Shown here piece by piece: positions 13,207 through 20,577 of a stretch of 30,526 bases of DNA. This DNA comes from a virus. Under the pieces are notes generated by a model. It worked only from the letters and a program-made list of their open reading frames with translations, made no database searches and had not been told where the DNA came from. Position 1 is the stretch's first letter. Every line of letters starts with the position of its first letter. Made by a program: the position numbers and the translations under genes. The stretch is from positions 1 through 30,526 of the IMG/VR virus record IMGVR_UViG_3300010389_001519; one strand, given 5' to 3'.

Positions 13207-14933
13207 TTAGCCTATTTCCCGACATAACGAACCACTACAACGAAACCATTACCATTCAGGAGGGGCTGCGTAGGATAAAAGAAGGCAACTCAAAGGAGCG
13301 CATACAGTCTTACCGTAAGGCGAAGATGGATTCATTGAAGCGTTCACTTCCGATTGTAACATGGTCAGGAACATTCACCGAAAGGAAAGCGGATAGCCTT
13401 CAGGCACATTCAGGATTTATAGTGCTGGACTTCGACCACGTGGGAGCAGATTACAAAGAAGAACTAAAGACGGACCCGTTTATCTACGCTGCGTGGGTAT
13501 CTCCATCAGGGGACGGGGTTAAGGCATTGGTGAAGATCAAGGAACACCAAAGCCATGTAGAACATTTTTACGCACTCAAGAGAAGGTTTCCGAAGATGGA
13601 TGATTCAGGTAAGGACGTAAGCAGAGCGTGTTTTGAAAGCTACGACCCTGAGTTATACCTGAACGAAGGTGCTGAGGTGTTTACAGAGAAGTCCAAGCCG
13701 ATAGACACCAAAGCCATAGAGAAACGAATACTCAAAATCATTGAAAGTTCCCAAGAGGGGAACAGGAATAACACCCTTCTTAGGGCAGCACGATTAGCAG
13801 GCGGTTACATAGCATCAGGGGTGCTGGATGAATCATTCACGGATAAGATAAAACACAAGGCTTTAGATATTGGATTAGATCAACAAGAAGTTGACGAAAC
13901 AACAGCCAACGGAATAGGCTACGGCAAAGCCAACCCGATAACCGACCCTGTATATTCAATGCCTGAATCAATCCTTTCAGGAAAAGAACAAGAGGATGAA
14001 TGGTTGACACTTGTGTATCACAACGAAGTCCCGCAAGGTTACCCCATTGGCTCTAAGCATTTCGACACTCACTTTAGATTAAAGCCGAAAACCATGACAG
14101 GGATATTCGGGATAGATAACGTTGGTAAGACTACCTTTTGGACGTTCCTAATGGTTGCATACTCAAAGCGACACGGGGTAAAGTGGTTGGTGTTTGCAAA
14201 GGAAAACAACGAAGCAGCGATCAGGCAGAAGGTAGTTGAAATCTACTTAGGAAAACAGATGCACCAAGCGGGGGATGCCGAGTTGGTTGGGGGCTTAGAC
14301 TTTGCCTATGAACATTTCGACATTGTGCGAAACGACTTGGACATTGACAAAGACAATTTCATTGAGGTGTGCGATAATCTATACAAAGACCATCACGGCA
14401 TCTTTATCGACCCTTACAACGCATTTCAGTACGATGCTAGCCCCAAAAGTAACTACGCCTTTTTAGATTCGCTTAGAGCGTTTCAAAACAAGTCGGGTGT
14501 GTCGTTTTACATTTCAATGCACATATCAACAGAGAAGGCACGTAACTGGGTTTACAGCGACAAGGATAGCATCACAGACTTTGAAGGAAATGAGATAGGC
14601 GTGAGGGGGCAAATGAAAATACCACGTAAGAACTTTGTGGAGGGAGGTCAACCGATAGCGAACAAGCTGGACGACATACTGATCGTCCACCGATTGCCGA
14701 AGGTAGAGCAGTTGAGGCGGTACACTTTGGTTAGTGTGGACAAGGTAAAAGAAGAACAGACGGGTGGCATGGTTAGCTTTGACGAGCCTATACTTTTTCA
14801 AAAGTCAGGAATTTACGATACATTTACGGACAACAAAGGCGTGAACCCTGTAACGGGGAGCAAGGAGGGCAAGGTTATAGTACGGGGATCATTTGAGCAT
14901 AAGTTAAGAGAAGAAACAGATTTACCATTTTGA
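13203..14933 (+). CDS. Primase-helicase: BT4734/VirE-N domain fused to RecA-fold ATPase
   Basis: 576 residues. Residues 1-155 match the BT4734-like (VirE N-terminal) domain, related to archaeo-eukaryotic primases: GFIVLDFDHV (71-80), SPSGDGVKALVKI (100-112), DVSRACFESYDPELYLN (138-154). A PriCT-like segment follows (NRNNTLLRAARLAGG, 187-201). The C-terminal half is a RecA/DnaB-type ATPase: Walker A G303-IDNVGKT-310, KENNEA-A-R segment (333-341), Walker B GIFIDP (399-404) and FYISMH. This is the likely replicative primase-helicase of the phage. Overlaps the previous gene by four bases. Confidence 0.82.
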   Translation: MISLFPDITNHYNETITIQEGLRRIKEGNSKERIQSYRKAKMDSLKRSLPIVTWSGTFTERKADSLQAHSGFIVLDFDHVGADYKEELKTDPFIYAAWVSPSGDGVKALVKIKEHQSHVEHFYALKRRFPKMDDSGKDVSRACFESYDPELYLNEGAEVFTEKSKPIDTKAIEKRILKIIESSQEGNRNNTLLRAARLAGGYIASGVLDESFTDKIKHKALDIGLDQQEVDETTANGIGYGKANPITDPVYSMPESILSGKEQEDEWLTLVYHNEVPQGYPIGSKHFDTHFRLKPKTMTGIFGIDNVGKTTFWTFLMVAYSKRHGVKWLVFAKENNEAAIRQKVVEIYLGKQMHQAGDAELVGGLDFAYEHFDIVRNDLDIDKDNFIEVCDNLYKDHHGIFIDPYNAFQYDASPKSNYAFLDSLRAFQNKSGVSFYISMHISTEKARNWVYSDKDSITDFEGNEIGVRGQMKIPRKNFVEGGQPIANKLDDILIVHRLPKVEQLRRYTLVSVDKVKEEQTGGMVSFDEPILFQKSGIYDTFTDNKGVNPVTGSKEGKVIVRGSFEHKLREETDLPF

Positions 14934-14934
14934 T

Positions 14935-15192
14935 ATGAGAAAAGACTACGTAGACGGAACACCTGACGACTGGCATGAGGGCAACCCGTTGTTTTCACGC
15001 AATTACGGAAACCACAAGAAGCACTACTTTGAACACAAGCGGTTCATAATCAATGGCAGAAAGTACGAAGTGCGGGGGCAACGCTCCGATGGTTACAAAG
15101 ACATCTACCGAATCCGAAGGGATGACGGCATGGAAGTAGAGTGGACAATGCAAAAGATTGTTGAATGGCTAAAGGAATTGACGGTAAGTTAG
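14935..15192 (+). CDS. Hypothetical protein, 85 aa
   Basis: Basic, aromatic-rich N-terminus (DWHEGNPLFSRNYGNHKKHYF) and a beta-rich core (RFIINGRKYEVRGQ, GYKDIYRIRRDDGMEVEW). It follows the helicase with one base of spacing and overlaps the HNH gene by 28 bases. No family recognised; likely a DNA-replication accessory by position. Confidence 0.6.
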   Translation: MRKDYVDGTPDDWHEGNPLFSRNYGNHKKHYFEHKRFIINGRKYEVRGQRSDGYKDIYRIRRDDGMEVEWTMQKIVEWLKELTVS

Positions 15193-15527
15193 ACAAACTA
15201 TGGTCTATTCTGGTCCGTGAACGGGACGGGTGCTGTATGTACTGCGGACGAACGGAAAGTTTAGACGCACACCACATCATCGGAAGGGCGAATCGTTCAA
15301 CCCGCTGGGACTTGGAAAACGGGATTACTTTGTGCAAGAAGCATCATGTATTTTCAAATGAGTTCAGCGCACACGGCACGCCTGTAAAGTTTACGCATTG
15401 GTTGGAAGAACAGAGAGGTCGGGAATGGGTTGAGGCACTTGTAAGGAAAGGAAATGAAACGGTAAAGTTTAGTAAACACGACAAAGAAGAACTATATGAG
15501 CAACTCCAAAGGCATACAGGAAAATGA
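15165..15527 (+). CDS. HNH endonuclease (NinG-like context)
   Basis: 120 residues. C24-x2-C27 (CCMYCGR), the HH pair H36-H37 (DAHHIIGR), N52 and C57-x2-H60-H61 (LCKKHH) form a standard HNH core with a structural zinc site. Such nucleases near phage replication genes act in recombination or junction processing, or in packaging. It is not a homing endonuclease by position: it is embedded in the operon with overlaps on both sides. Confidence 0.78.
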   Translation: MAKGIDGKLDKLWSILVRERDGCCMYCGRTESLDAHHIIGRANRSTRWDLENGITLCKKHHVFSNEFSAHGTPVKFTHWLEEQRGREWVEALVRKGNETVKFSKHDKEELYEQLQRHTGK

Positions 15528-15777
15528 ACTACCCGATGTGTGGGAGCAGTTTTCTCAAGGTCGAAGCCCGCATAGTATAGCAGCAAACTTCGGGGTAAGT
15601 TACAGCGCAATAAGGAACGCATTACAGAAGTTAATGGACGACCCTTCGTTAAGGAAGAAGAAGAACTTTGAACCGTTTGCAGACGTTCAGCGGATGGTCA
15701 AAAAGGAATTGTGGGAAACCGACCCTACCATTGGCGATGTAAAAAACCACCCTGAGATATTAGAGAAGTACAGATAA
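15496..15777 (+). CDS. Small HTH protein, 93 aa
   Basis: A helix-turn-helix segment (SPHSIAANFGVSYSAIRNAL) of the kind seen in transposase/recombinase-type or sigma region 4-like DNA-binding domains. A linker with basic residues (RKKKNFEPF) follows. The role is unknown: a regulator of the middle or late switch is possible, since it is the last gene before the terminator and the sigma-like gene. Overlaps the HNH gene by 32 bases. Confidence 0.6.
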   Translation: MSNSKGIQENELPDVWEQFSQGRSPHSIAANFGVSYSAIRNALQKLMDDPSLRKKKNFEPFADVQRMVKKELWETDPTIGDVKNHPEILEKYR

Positions 15778-15805
15778 ATGCCTACATTAGCAGTTCATGT
15801 CGGGT

Positions 15806-15892
15806 CGCCACCAACCTCACAAAGATACGTTCTTTTCAACGGTGGCGTTTTGTTTACGGAGCAGGGGGAAGTGAATCGCCTCCTGCTTTTTT
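15806..15892 (+). terminator. Rho-independent terminator after the replication genes
   Basis: AGCAGGGGG (15860-15868) pairs with CCTCCTGCT (15879-15887) with one G-T wobble; the T run 15887-15892 follows. Upstream, CGCCACC (15806-15812) pairs with GGTGGCG (15841-15847), followed by TTTTG. The second hairpin has all features of an intrinsic terminator; the first has a long loop. Together they separate the replication block from the next genes. Confidence 0.72.
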
Positions 15893-15916
15893 AATATATG
15901 GGTAATATAGAATCAA

Positions 15917-15924
15917 TATATTAG
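15917..15924 (+). promoter_or_regulatory. Candidate promoter -7 box of the sigma-like gene
   Basis: TATATTAG, one deviation from TAnnTTTG, with five bases to ATG 15930, the same spacing as the leaderless regulator at 11403. It lies in an 8-base inverted repeat, TAATATAT (15892-15899) and ATATATTA (15916-15923). Its place directly after the terminator makes a new transcript start likely. Confidence 0.4.
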
Positions 15925-15929
15925 CGAGC

Positions 15930-16481
15930 ATGAACCGACAAGAGGTCATTGAGTGGGTATTTGAAAAGGAAGAGTTTAGGCGGTTTGCCGACTCCATACA
16001 CCCCGACCTTTGGAGTGAAGTGATGGTTGTGTTGTGTGAGATGGATGAGCAAGAACTGATTGAGAAGTACGAAGAGGGTTGGCTTGACGGTTATGTTTAC
16101 CGAACCATTAAAAACATGGGTGCATCCAGCACAAGCAAATTTTGCAAGCTGTATCGCCCTGCTCAGTCTCATTACGCTCCTGAGTTCTGTGAGTTGATAA
16201 TAGACATTGCAGATGAAAGCGACATCGAAGAACTGCAACGAAAGGAACTGCTTGACGCTATGGTGGTCAATTCGTTTGAGAAGTGCTTTCCGCAAGGCGA
16301 CAAGGCTGCTGCAATTAGGGCAGTCTTTTTTGATTGGCTGAACGGCACAAGCGTTCAAGACATGAGCAAAGATTCAGGCATACCCGAACGAACGGTTTAC
16401 GAGATGATATACAGAGTTATACGAACCATCCGCAAGGATATAATAGGCGAATACTATGAAGGTGTTGTCCTCAATTCCTGA
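15930..16481 (+). CDS. Sigma-70-like protein (putative late regulator)
   Basis: 183 residues. The C-terminal part (AIRAVFFDWLNGTSVQDMSK, then DSGIPERTVYEMIYRVIRTIRKDI) looks like sigma region 4, a helix-turn-helix that contacts the promoter. The N-terminal part (RRFADSIHPDLWSEVMVVLCEMDEQELIEKY, YVYRTIKNMGASSTSKF) resembles a degenerate region 2. I know comparable proteins in Bacteroidetes phages, usually ahead of late genes. It is the first gene after the terminator. Alternative: a DNA-binding protein without sigma activity. Confidence 0.52.
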   Translation: MNRQEVIEWVFEKEEFRRFADSIHPDLWSEVMVVLCEMDEQELIEKYEEGWLDGYVYRTIKNMGASSTSKFCKLYRPAQSHYAPEFCELIIDIADESDIEELQRKELLDAMVVNSFEKCFPQGDKAAAIRAVFFDWLNGTSVQDMSKDSGIPERTVYEMIYRVIRTIRKDIIGEYYEGVVLNS

Positions 16482-17475
16482 GAAGTTTGGAGGGGTGGAG
16501 TATCACCGCCTATGGACACCGCTAAACAAGTTGGCTTCGCCTGACTTTGAGGTCCACCACGTGCCGTCGTTCATACCGAGAACACGAACCGACATATGGA
16601 AGGACTACGACCTGTGTATAGTATCAAGAACCATAGACGTGTCTCCCCGTCAGATTTCATCCATTAGGCAAATCAAGAAACATTCCAAGCTGGTGGTTGA
16701 TGTGGATGACCTATGGGTATTATACAAGGACCATGCGCTGTATCGTTACTACAAGAAGATCAACTACAAGTACTATGCAAAGGAGTTGCTGCGACACGCT
16801 GACCTTGTGACCACCACTACCGACTATTTGGCTGACGAGATATGCCAAGTAACGAACGCTCCTATCGCAATACTACCGAACGCCATTGACCCCGATCAAC
16901 CACAATGGAAAGTAAACCGAAAGCCGTCCGACCGTTTGCGGTTTGGTTGGGTAGGGGGAGTGCATCATTTACCCGATATTGCAAAGGTCAGGCATCACTT
17001 CAAAAGGATAGCGGGACTGGATTGTGAGATATACTTGGCAGGGTACTCTGAGCAAGAACCCGTTTATGAGTACTACACCTCTGTATTGAGCGGTGACTAC
17101 AAGCACCCTCACGTGAATAAGATAAACGCAGCAGACGTACACACCTACGGGAGTGCATATGATTACTTTGATGTGGCTATCGCTCCGCTTGAAGACAACA
17201 GATTCAATAGTTGCAAGTCAGAGTTGAAAGTTATTGAGGCAGGATTCAAAGGTTGTGCTGTGATAGCGTCAGCGGTTCGCCCTTACGACTTGATCTGCAC
17301 CGAAAAGAACAGCATATTCACGGACGACTACTACACAGCGTTCAAGCGGTTGATTGACAACCCTAATTTAGTTGAGGACTTGTCGAGCCAGTTAGCGGAG
17401 GACGTTCAAAAGAGATACCACATTGATGTCGTTAATAAAGAAAGATTAGAAGCGTATGAGTCAATTCTACGTTGA
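16456..17475 (+). CDS. Glycosyltransferase, GT4-like (GT-B fold)
   Basis: 339 residues. The C-terminal half has the GT-B donor-site layout: LRFGWVGGVHH (about 160-170), then KSELKVIEAGFKGCAVIAS with the E-x7-E-like pattern of family 4. The N-terminal half (EYHRLWTPLNKL, VVDVDDLWVLY, TTTTDYLADEI, LPNAID) is the acceptor domain. It uses a nucleotide sugar; donor and acceptor unknown. It opens a cluster of four glycan-related genes and overlaps both neighbours. Confidence 0.8.
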   Translation: MKVLSSIPEKFGGVEYHRLWTPLNKLASPDFEVHHVPSFIPRTRTDIWKDYDLCIVSRTIDVSPRQISSIRQIKKHSKLVVDVDDLWVLYKDHALYRYYKKINYKYYAKELLRHADLVTTTTDYLADEICQVTNAPIAILPNAIDPDQPQWKVNRKPSDRLRFGWVGGVHHLPDIAKVRHHFKRIAGLDCEIYLAGYSEQEPVYEYYTSVLSGDYKHPHVNKINAADVHTYGSAYDYFDVAIAPLEDNRFNSCKSELKVIEAGFKGCAVIASAVRPYDLICTEKNSIFTDDYYTAFKRLIDNPNLVEDLSSQLAEDVQKRYHIDVVNKERLEAYESILR

Positions 17476-18154
17476 ACAGCATAAGGACTTCGGGTTGGGG
17501 AATTTCATTAACTGCACCCCAACTATTAGGGGGCTGTTTCACCATTACGGGAAGGTCAATGTATTATTTCAATCGGAGTACGTTAAACAATGCTACCTTG
17601 AATCAGATATTATTAACATCATTGAAGAGCCGACAGGTAGGAGACTGTTCGGTAGTGATATGATTAACCAACAAAAGCCCGACTACATCTACATTCAGGA
17701 GCAGATACTCGGTACTACGGGGTGGGAACCATTCATTGACAAGTGCTATGCCATAGGGGGTGACTACGGGGTGTTCATAAACGGGTCAGGCAACCAGTCA
17801 AAGGCATACTGTGACGCTAAGTGTGTGAATGATGACATCCAGCAACTCATTAAACGGTTAAGCCCCGTCAAGATAATCGGGGTGGGGTCAAATGAGGACA
17901 AGGAAAGGAACATTTTTGACGGGTACTACGGCAACATCAGGGACGCTTTAAGCTATATTCGTGGCGCAAGGTTTGTGATATCGAACGACACAGGTCTATA
18001 CCATGCTGCTGGGGTGTTCAAAAAGGATCAGTTGGTCTTATGGAAAAACACGAACTTAGAGAAGAACAGGAACACGAACGTCAAGTGCGTATATGCTAAA
18101 CAACACCAATGGAAAGAGAGTATTCAACATTTCCTATCAGGGTTTTCGGATTAG
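17456..18154 (+). CDS. Glycosyltransferase, GT9-like (heptosyltransferase type)
   Basis: 232 residues. Residues 10-30 (KDFGLGNFINCTPTIRGLF) match the N-terminal G-x-GN--N--P-I motif of family 9. The C-terminal half has KIIGVGSNEDKERN and SYIRGARFVISNDTGLYHAAG, the usual SxDTGxxHxA sugar-nucleotide site. Shorter than bacterial heptosyltransferases (about 320), as is common in phages. Overlaps GT4 by 20 bases and the next gene by 46. Confidence 0.72.
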   Translation: MSQFYVEQHKDFGLGNFINCTPTIRGLFHHYGKVNVLFQSEYVKQCYLESDIINIIEEPTGRRLFGSDMINQQKPDYIYIQEQILGTTGWEPFIDKCYAIGGDYGVFINGSGNQSKAYCDAKCVNDDIQQLIKRLSPVKIIGVGSNEDKERNIFDGYYGNIRDALSYIRGARFVISNDTGLYHAAGVFKKDQLVLWKNTNLEKNRNTNVKCVYAKQHQWKESIQHFLSGFSD

Positions 18155-18618
18155 AGAGGTCAGGCACTAACCTGATGGAGTGGGTTGTTATCAATCACTT
18201 TGACCCCGATTACAGAAGGATAGAAGTGTTCGGTGACCATCCTGCCATGAGGTATTACGGTCAACCTCAAAGCCTGAAACACACCCTGCCAACGAAAGCA
18301 TACTCAGATGTGAATATAGTAATATACAAGACTTTCAATCAATGGAAGGCATCATGGGATAAGTACTACAAGAAGGGTAATAGATACAGGCTTGGAGGGG
18401 GAGTAGGATGCACCCGTGATGTATTGAAGATGTACTTGGATAAAGCAGAGCAGATAGGAGCGTACATTGTAGAGTATGACAGCTTCATCTACAACTACGA
18501 GCATCATGTTATGGCTATCGCCAACCTCTTAGGAGTAGAACTGTCGGAGGTCAAGCCGTTACCTAATACCAAAATGGGAACAAACATGGAACCGTCAAAC
18601 AAAATCTTCAAAGGATGA
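18109..18618 (+). CDS. Sulfotransferase-like protein
   Basis: 169 residues. RVFGLERSGTNLMEWVV (11-27) is close to the PAPS 5'-phosphosulfate loop of sulfotransferases (xxRSGTxxL). VIYKTFNQWKASWDKYYK resembles the 3'-phosphate-binding strand-helix region, normally RDP-D---S. It lacks the Arg/Asp of that motif, so activity is not certain. Together with the glycosyltransferases it suggests a sulfated glycan. Alternative: a kinase-like P-loop protein. Confidence 0.6.
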   Translation: MEREYSTFPIRVFGLERSGTNLMEWVVINHFDPDYRRIEVFGDHPAMRYYGQPQSLKHTLPTKAYSDVNIVIYKTFNQWKASWDKYYKKGNRYRLGGGVGCTRDVLKMYLDKAEQIGAYIVEYDSFIYNYEHHVMAIANLLGVELSEVKPLPNTKMGTNMEPSNKIFKG

Positions 18619-19313
18619 AGGTAGCATACATAGTCAACACAATCAACCGTTCAGAACTCACGCCAAGAGTAACGGCTCACAACCTCCGTGTAAGCGGTCT
18701 AAAGGCATCCGAGACGCTGATAATAGTAACGGATAACGGGAGTAGTGAGAAACCCATCCGAGAGTGGGGTATGAAGTTCGCAGACGTGTACATTGACAAC
18801 GGCACGAACATAGGTAACCCGCAGGCATTGAACAACGCCTTAGCGATAGCCAGAAGCCACTACTGCGACTACTTTGTGATAGCAGGTAATGACATAGAAC
18901 TAAAGGAGGGGTGGGCAACCCATTCGATCAAGGAGTTTTCGTCCAACCATAAACTCGGTTTGCTGGGATACGATTGGCGCAATTCAAAGGGGGATACAAA
19001 GGGTCGTGTAAGGCTTTCAACGTCAGTATTTGGCACGTGGATGTTTCCGTTCAAGACCTTGGAGAAATGCGGGTATTTTAGTACCTTTAGTAAGTACGGA
19101 CTATGGGATGGAGAGTTCCACATGAGGGTAACGAAGAACGGATTTGAGAAGGGCTATCTTGTAGGGTTTGACTCCAAGCACATGGGTAATGACATGGGTG
19201 AAAACTCACCGTACCGCAAGATGAAGGACGAAGAAATGAGAAAGGCAGCGTATGAGGGCATCCAAAAGCGCACAAATGGAGATTGTAAACACGTAAACCG
19301 ATTGAACGAATGA
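18615..19313 (+). CDS. Glycosyltransferase, GT2-like (GT-A fold)
   Basis: 232 residues. N-terminal YIVNTINRSELTPR and IIVTDNGSSEKP are the nucleotide-binding start of family 2; NIGNPQALNNALAIARSHYCDYF precedes the VIAGNDIEL motif, which takes the place of the usual DDD/DxD. C-terminal GLWDGEFHMRV resembles the ED catalytic region (here DGE). The sugar is unknown. Overlaps both neighbours by four bases. Confidence 0.75.
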   Translation: MKVAYIVNTINRSELTPRVTAHNLRVSGLKASETLIIVTDNGSSEKPIREWGMKFADVYIDNGTNIGNPQALNNALAIARSHYCDYFVIAGNDIELKEGWATHSIKEFSSNHKLGLLGYDWRNSKGDTKGRVRLSTSVFGTWMFPFKTLEKCGYFSTFSKYGLWDGEFHMRVTKNGFEKGYLVGFDSKHMGNDMGENSPYRKMKDEEMRKAAYEGIQKRTNGDCKHVNRLNE

Positions 19314-19612
19314 ACTACTATCTATTCATCATCCTATCAGCGACCATCTTGACTTGGTTTGCTCAGTCGTTAGGCGTTATGGCATGGCTTGGAACTTATG
19401 CGTTGCGAGAGCGATCACGGGGAACGGTTGCGAAAAACAGGCAAATTCATATAGTAATATGGGATGCTCTGTTTAAGTTGACCATCTGCAAGAAGTGTCT
19501 ATCGTTTTGGATAGCCCTGAGTATCGTAATGAGTGGGGGGATTACCATGTACGAAGCATTGGCAGTAATGGGAACGAGTGTAGTAAACAACATACTTAGC
19601 AGATATGAATGA
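19310..19612 (+). CDS. Membrane protein with a CKKC motif, 100 aa
   Basis: Hydrophobic N-terminus (LFIILSATILTWFAQSLGVMAWLG), a basic stretch with a CxxC (TICKKCLSFW) followed by a second hydrophobic segment (IALSIVMSGGITM). Topology is two or three membrane passes. I recall similar CxxCLSFW segments in small uncharacterised membrane proteins. Start overlaps the previous stop (ATGA). Possibly linked to glycan transfer at the membrane, by context only. Confidence 0.6.
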   Translation: MNYYLFIILSATILTWFAQSLGVMAWLGTYALRERSRGTVAKNRQIHIVIWDALFKLTICKKCLSFWIALSIVMSGGITMYEALAVMGTSVVNNILSRYE

Positions 19613-19934
19613 ATTTATACAACAGTACTTCGAATTGATTGTAGAAGCTAACAAGAACAGGAGCATATCCCGAAAGTTGAACACGCCTCAGATGAGGCTT
19701 GACTGGCAGCAATTAGGTCACTCCGTGCCACCAGTTCAGGATTTAACTTGTGCAGCGTGTATGTTTAGATTTTTAGGAAGACTGGAACATGAGTGCAGAA
19801 CATACATTGAACTACAAGGTAAGCGCAATGATAGCAAGCCGAAGCAGAGCAACAAAGGGCGCACTCGTAATGCTCCACGAACTAAACGGGGAAATAGTGG
19901 AACTAATACAGATAACAGGGGTAGCAGAGATTGA
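19605..19934 (+). CDS. Hypothetical protein with basic C-terminal tail, 109 aa
   Basis: N-terminal 60 residues are ordered-looking (NEFIQQYFELIVEA, MRLDWQQLGHSVPP, DLTCAACMFRFLGRLE, with a CxxC). From about residue 72 on it is basic and low-complexity (KRNDSKPKQSNKGRTRNA). That tail overlaps the next ORF over 146 bases in another frame, so it may be shaped by it. No family recognised. Confidence 0.52.
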   Translation: MNEFIQQYFELIVEANKNRSISRKLNTPQMRLDWQQLGHSVPPVQDLTCAACMFRFLGRLEHECRTYIELQGKRNDSKPKQSNKGRTRNAPRTKRGNSGTNTDNRGSRD

Positions 19935-20022
19935 TGGTGAACTATGGTTAGTAGACAATGAAAGTTTTGAAAGCGATATATGGGACGATACAGAAGATGA
20001 CGAGTCTGACCTATTTGATTGA
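19789..20022 (+). CDS. Small acidic protein overlapping the previous gene, 77 aa
   Basis: The C-terminal half is ordered and acidic (VMLHELNGEIVELIQITGVAEI, DGELWLVDNESF, DIWDDTEDDESDLFD). The N-terminal part lies in the overlap and is less protein-like, so the true start may be ATG 19828 or 19870. Acidic, small and upstream of terminase; function unknown. Confidence 0.45.
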   Translation: MSAEHTLNYKVSAMIASRSRATKGALVMLHELNGEIVELIQITGVAEIDGELWLVDNESFESDIWDDTEDDESDLFD

Positions 20023-20080
20023 GTCCATAGGCTTGGCACTGTATATGTTCTTTTACACCCTCATCAAACGATTCAAGTGA
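19997..20080 (+). CDS. 27-aa single-span membrane peptide
   Basis: MTSLTYLIESIGLALYMFFY followed by TLIKRFK: one hydrophobic span with a basic end. It overlaps the acidic gene by 26 bases, and its TGA stop overlaps the GTG start of the small terminase (GTGA). This stop-start overlap supports translation. Function unknown. Confidence 0.4.
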   Translation: MTSLTYLIESIGLALYMFFYTLIKRFK

Positions 20081-20577
20081 GCAAAGGGAAAGACGATAAG
20101 GGTAGATTTACAAAGGGCAACCTGTTCTCTCTATATAATTGTGGAGGCAGACCACCTAAGTATAAAACCGCTGAGGAGTTAGCACAAAAGATAGCAGAAT
20201 ACTTAGAGTACGAAGATAGCCTCAAAAGACCAGACGCATACTCAGGGTCAGGTAAAGGGATATATACCCTAAGCGGATGCGCACTCTATTTAGGGTTCAA
20301 TAGCAAGTCTTCAATGGACGACCAGATGAAAAGGAGTGCGGAGTTTTCGAACGTAATAGAACGTTTCAAGCTATTTCTAACACATTGGAACGAGCAGAAG
20401 CTGTATTGGGCTGGTACGTTCCATGCTGCGAACTTCTGGCTTAAGAACTTTGGAGGTTATAAAGAAGAGGCTACAATCAATCAAAATCAAAAGATAGAAG
20501 CGAACTATGGTGGTAACGATGTACCAACCTCACGCCAAGCAAGCGGAGATACACAGGGCGATCAATCAGGGGAGTGA
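20077..20577 (+). CDS. terS: Terminase small subunit
   Basis: 166 residues from a GTG start coupled to the preceding stop. The N-terminal GRPPKYKTAEELAQKIAEYLEY, then YTLSGCALYLGFNSKSSMDD (a helix-turn-helix-like segment), and ERFKLFLTHWNEQ form the common phage DNA-packaging small subunit that recognises phage DNA at pac or cos. It lies directly ahead of the large subunit, with 71 bases overlap. Confidence 0.72.
   Translation: MSKGKDDKGRFTKGNLFSLYNCGGRPPKYKTAEELAQKIAEYLEYEDSLKRPDAYSGSGKGIYTLSGCALYLGFNSKSSMDDQMKRSAEFSNVIERFKLFLTHWNEQKLYWAGTFHAANFWLKNFGGYKEEATINQNQKIEANYGGNDVPTSRQASGDTQGDQSGE

Noticed and set aside
15778-15894. 38-codon ORF directly after the 15496-15777 gene (TAAATG)
   Set aside because: It lies wholly within two hairpins of the terminator region and its stop is in the T run; protein sequence has no recognisable features. 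Best explained as terminator RNA.
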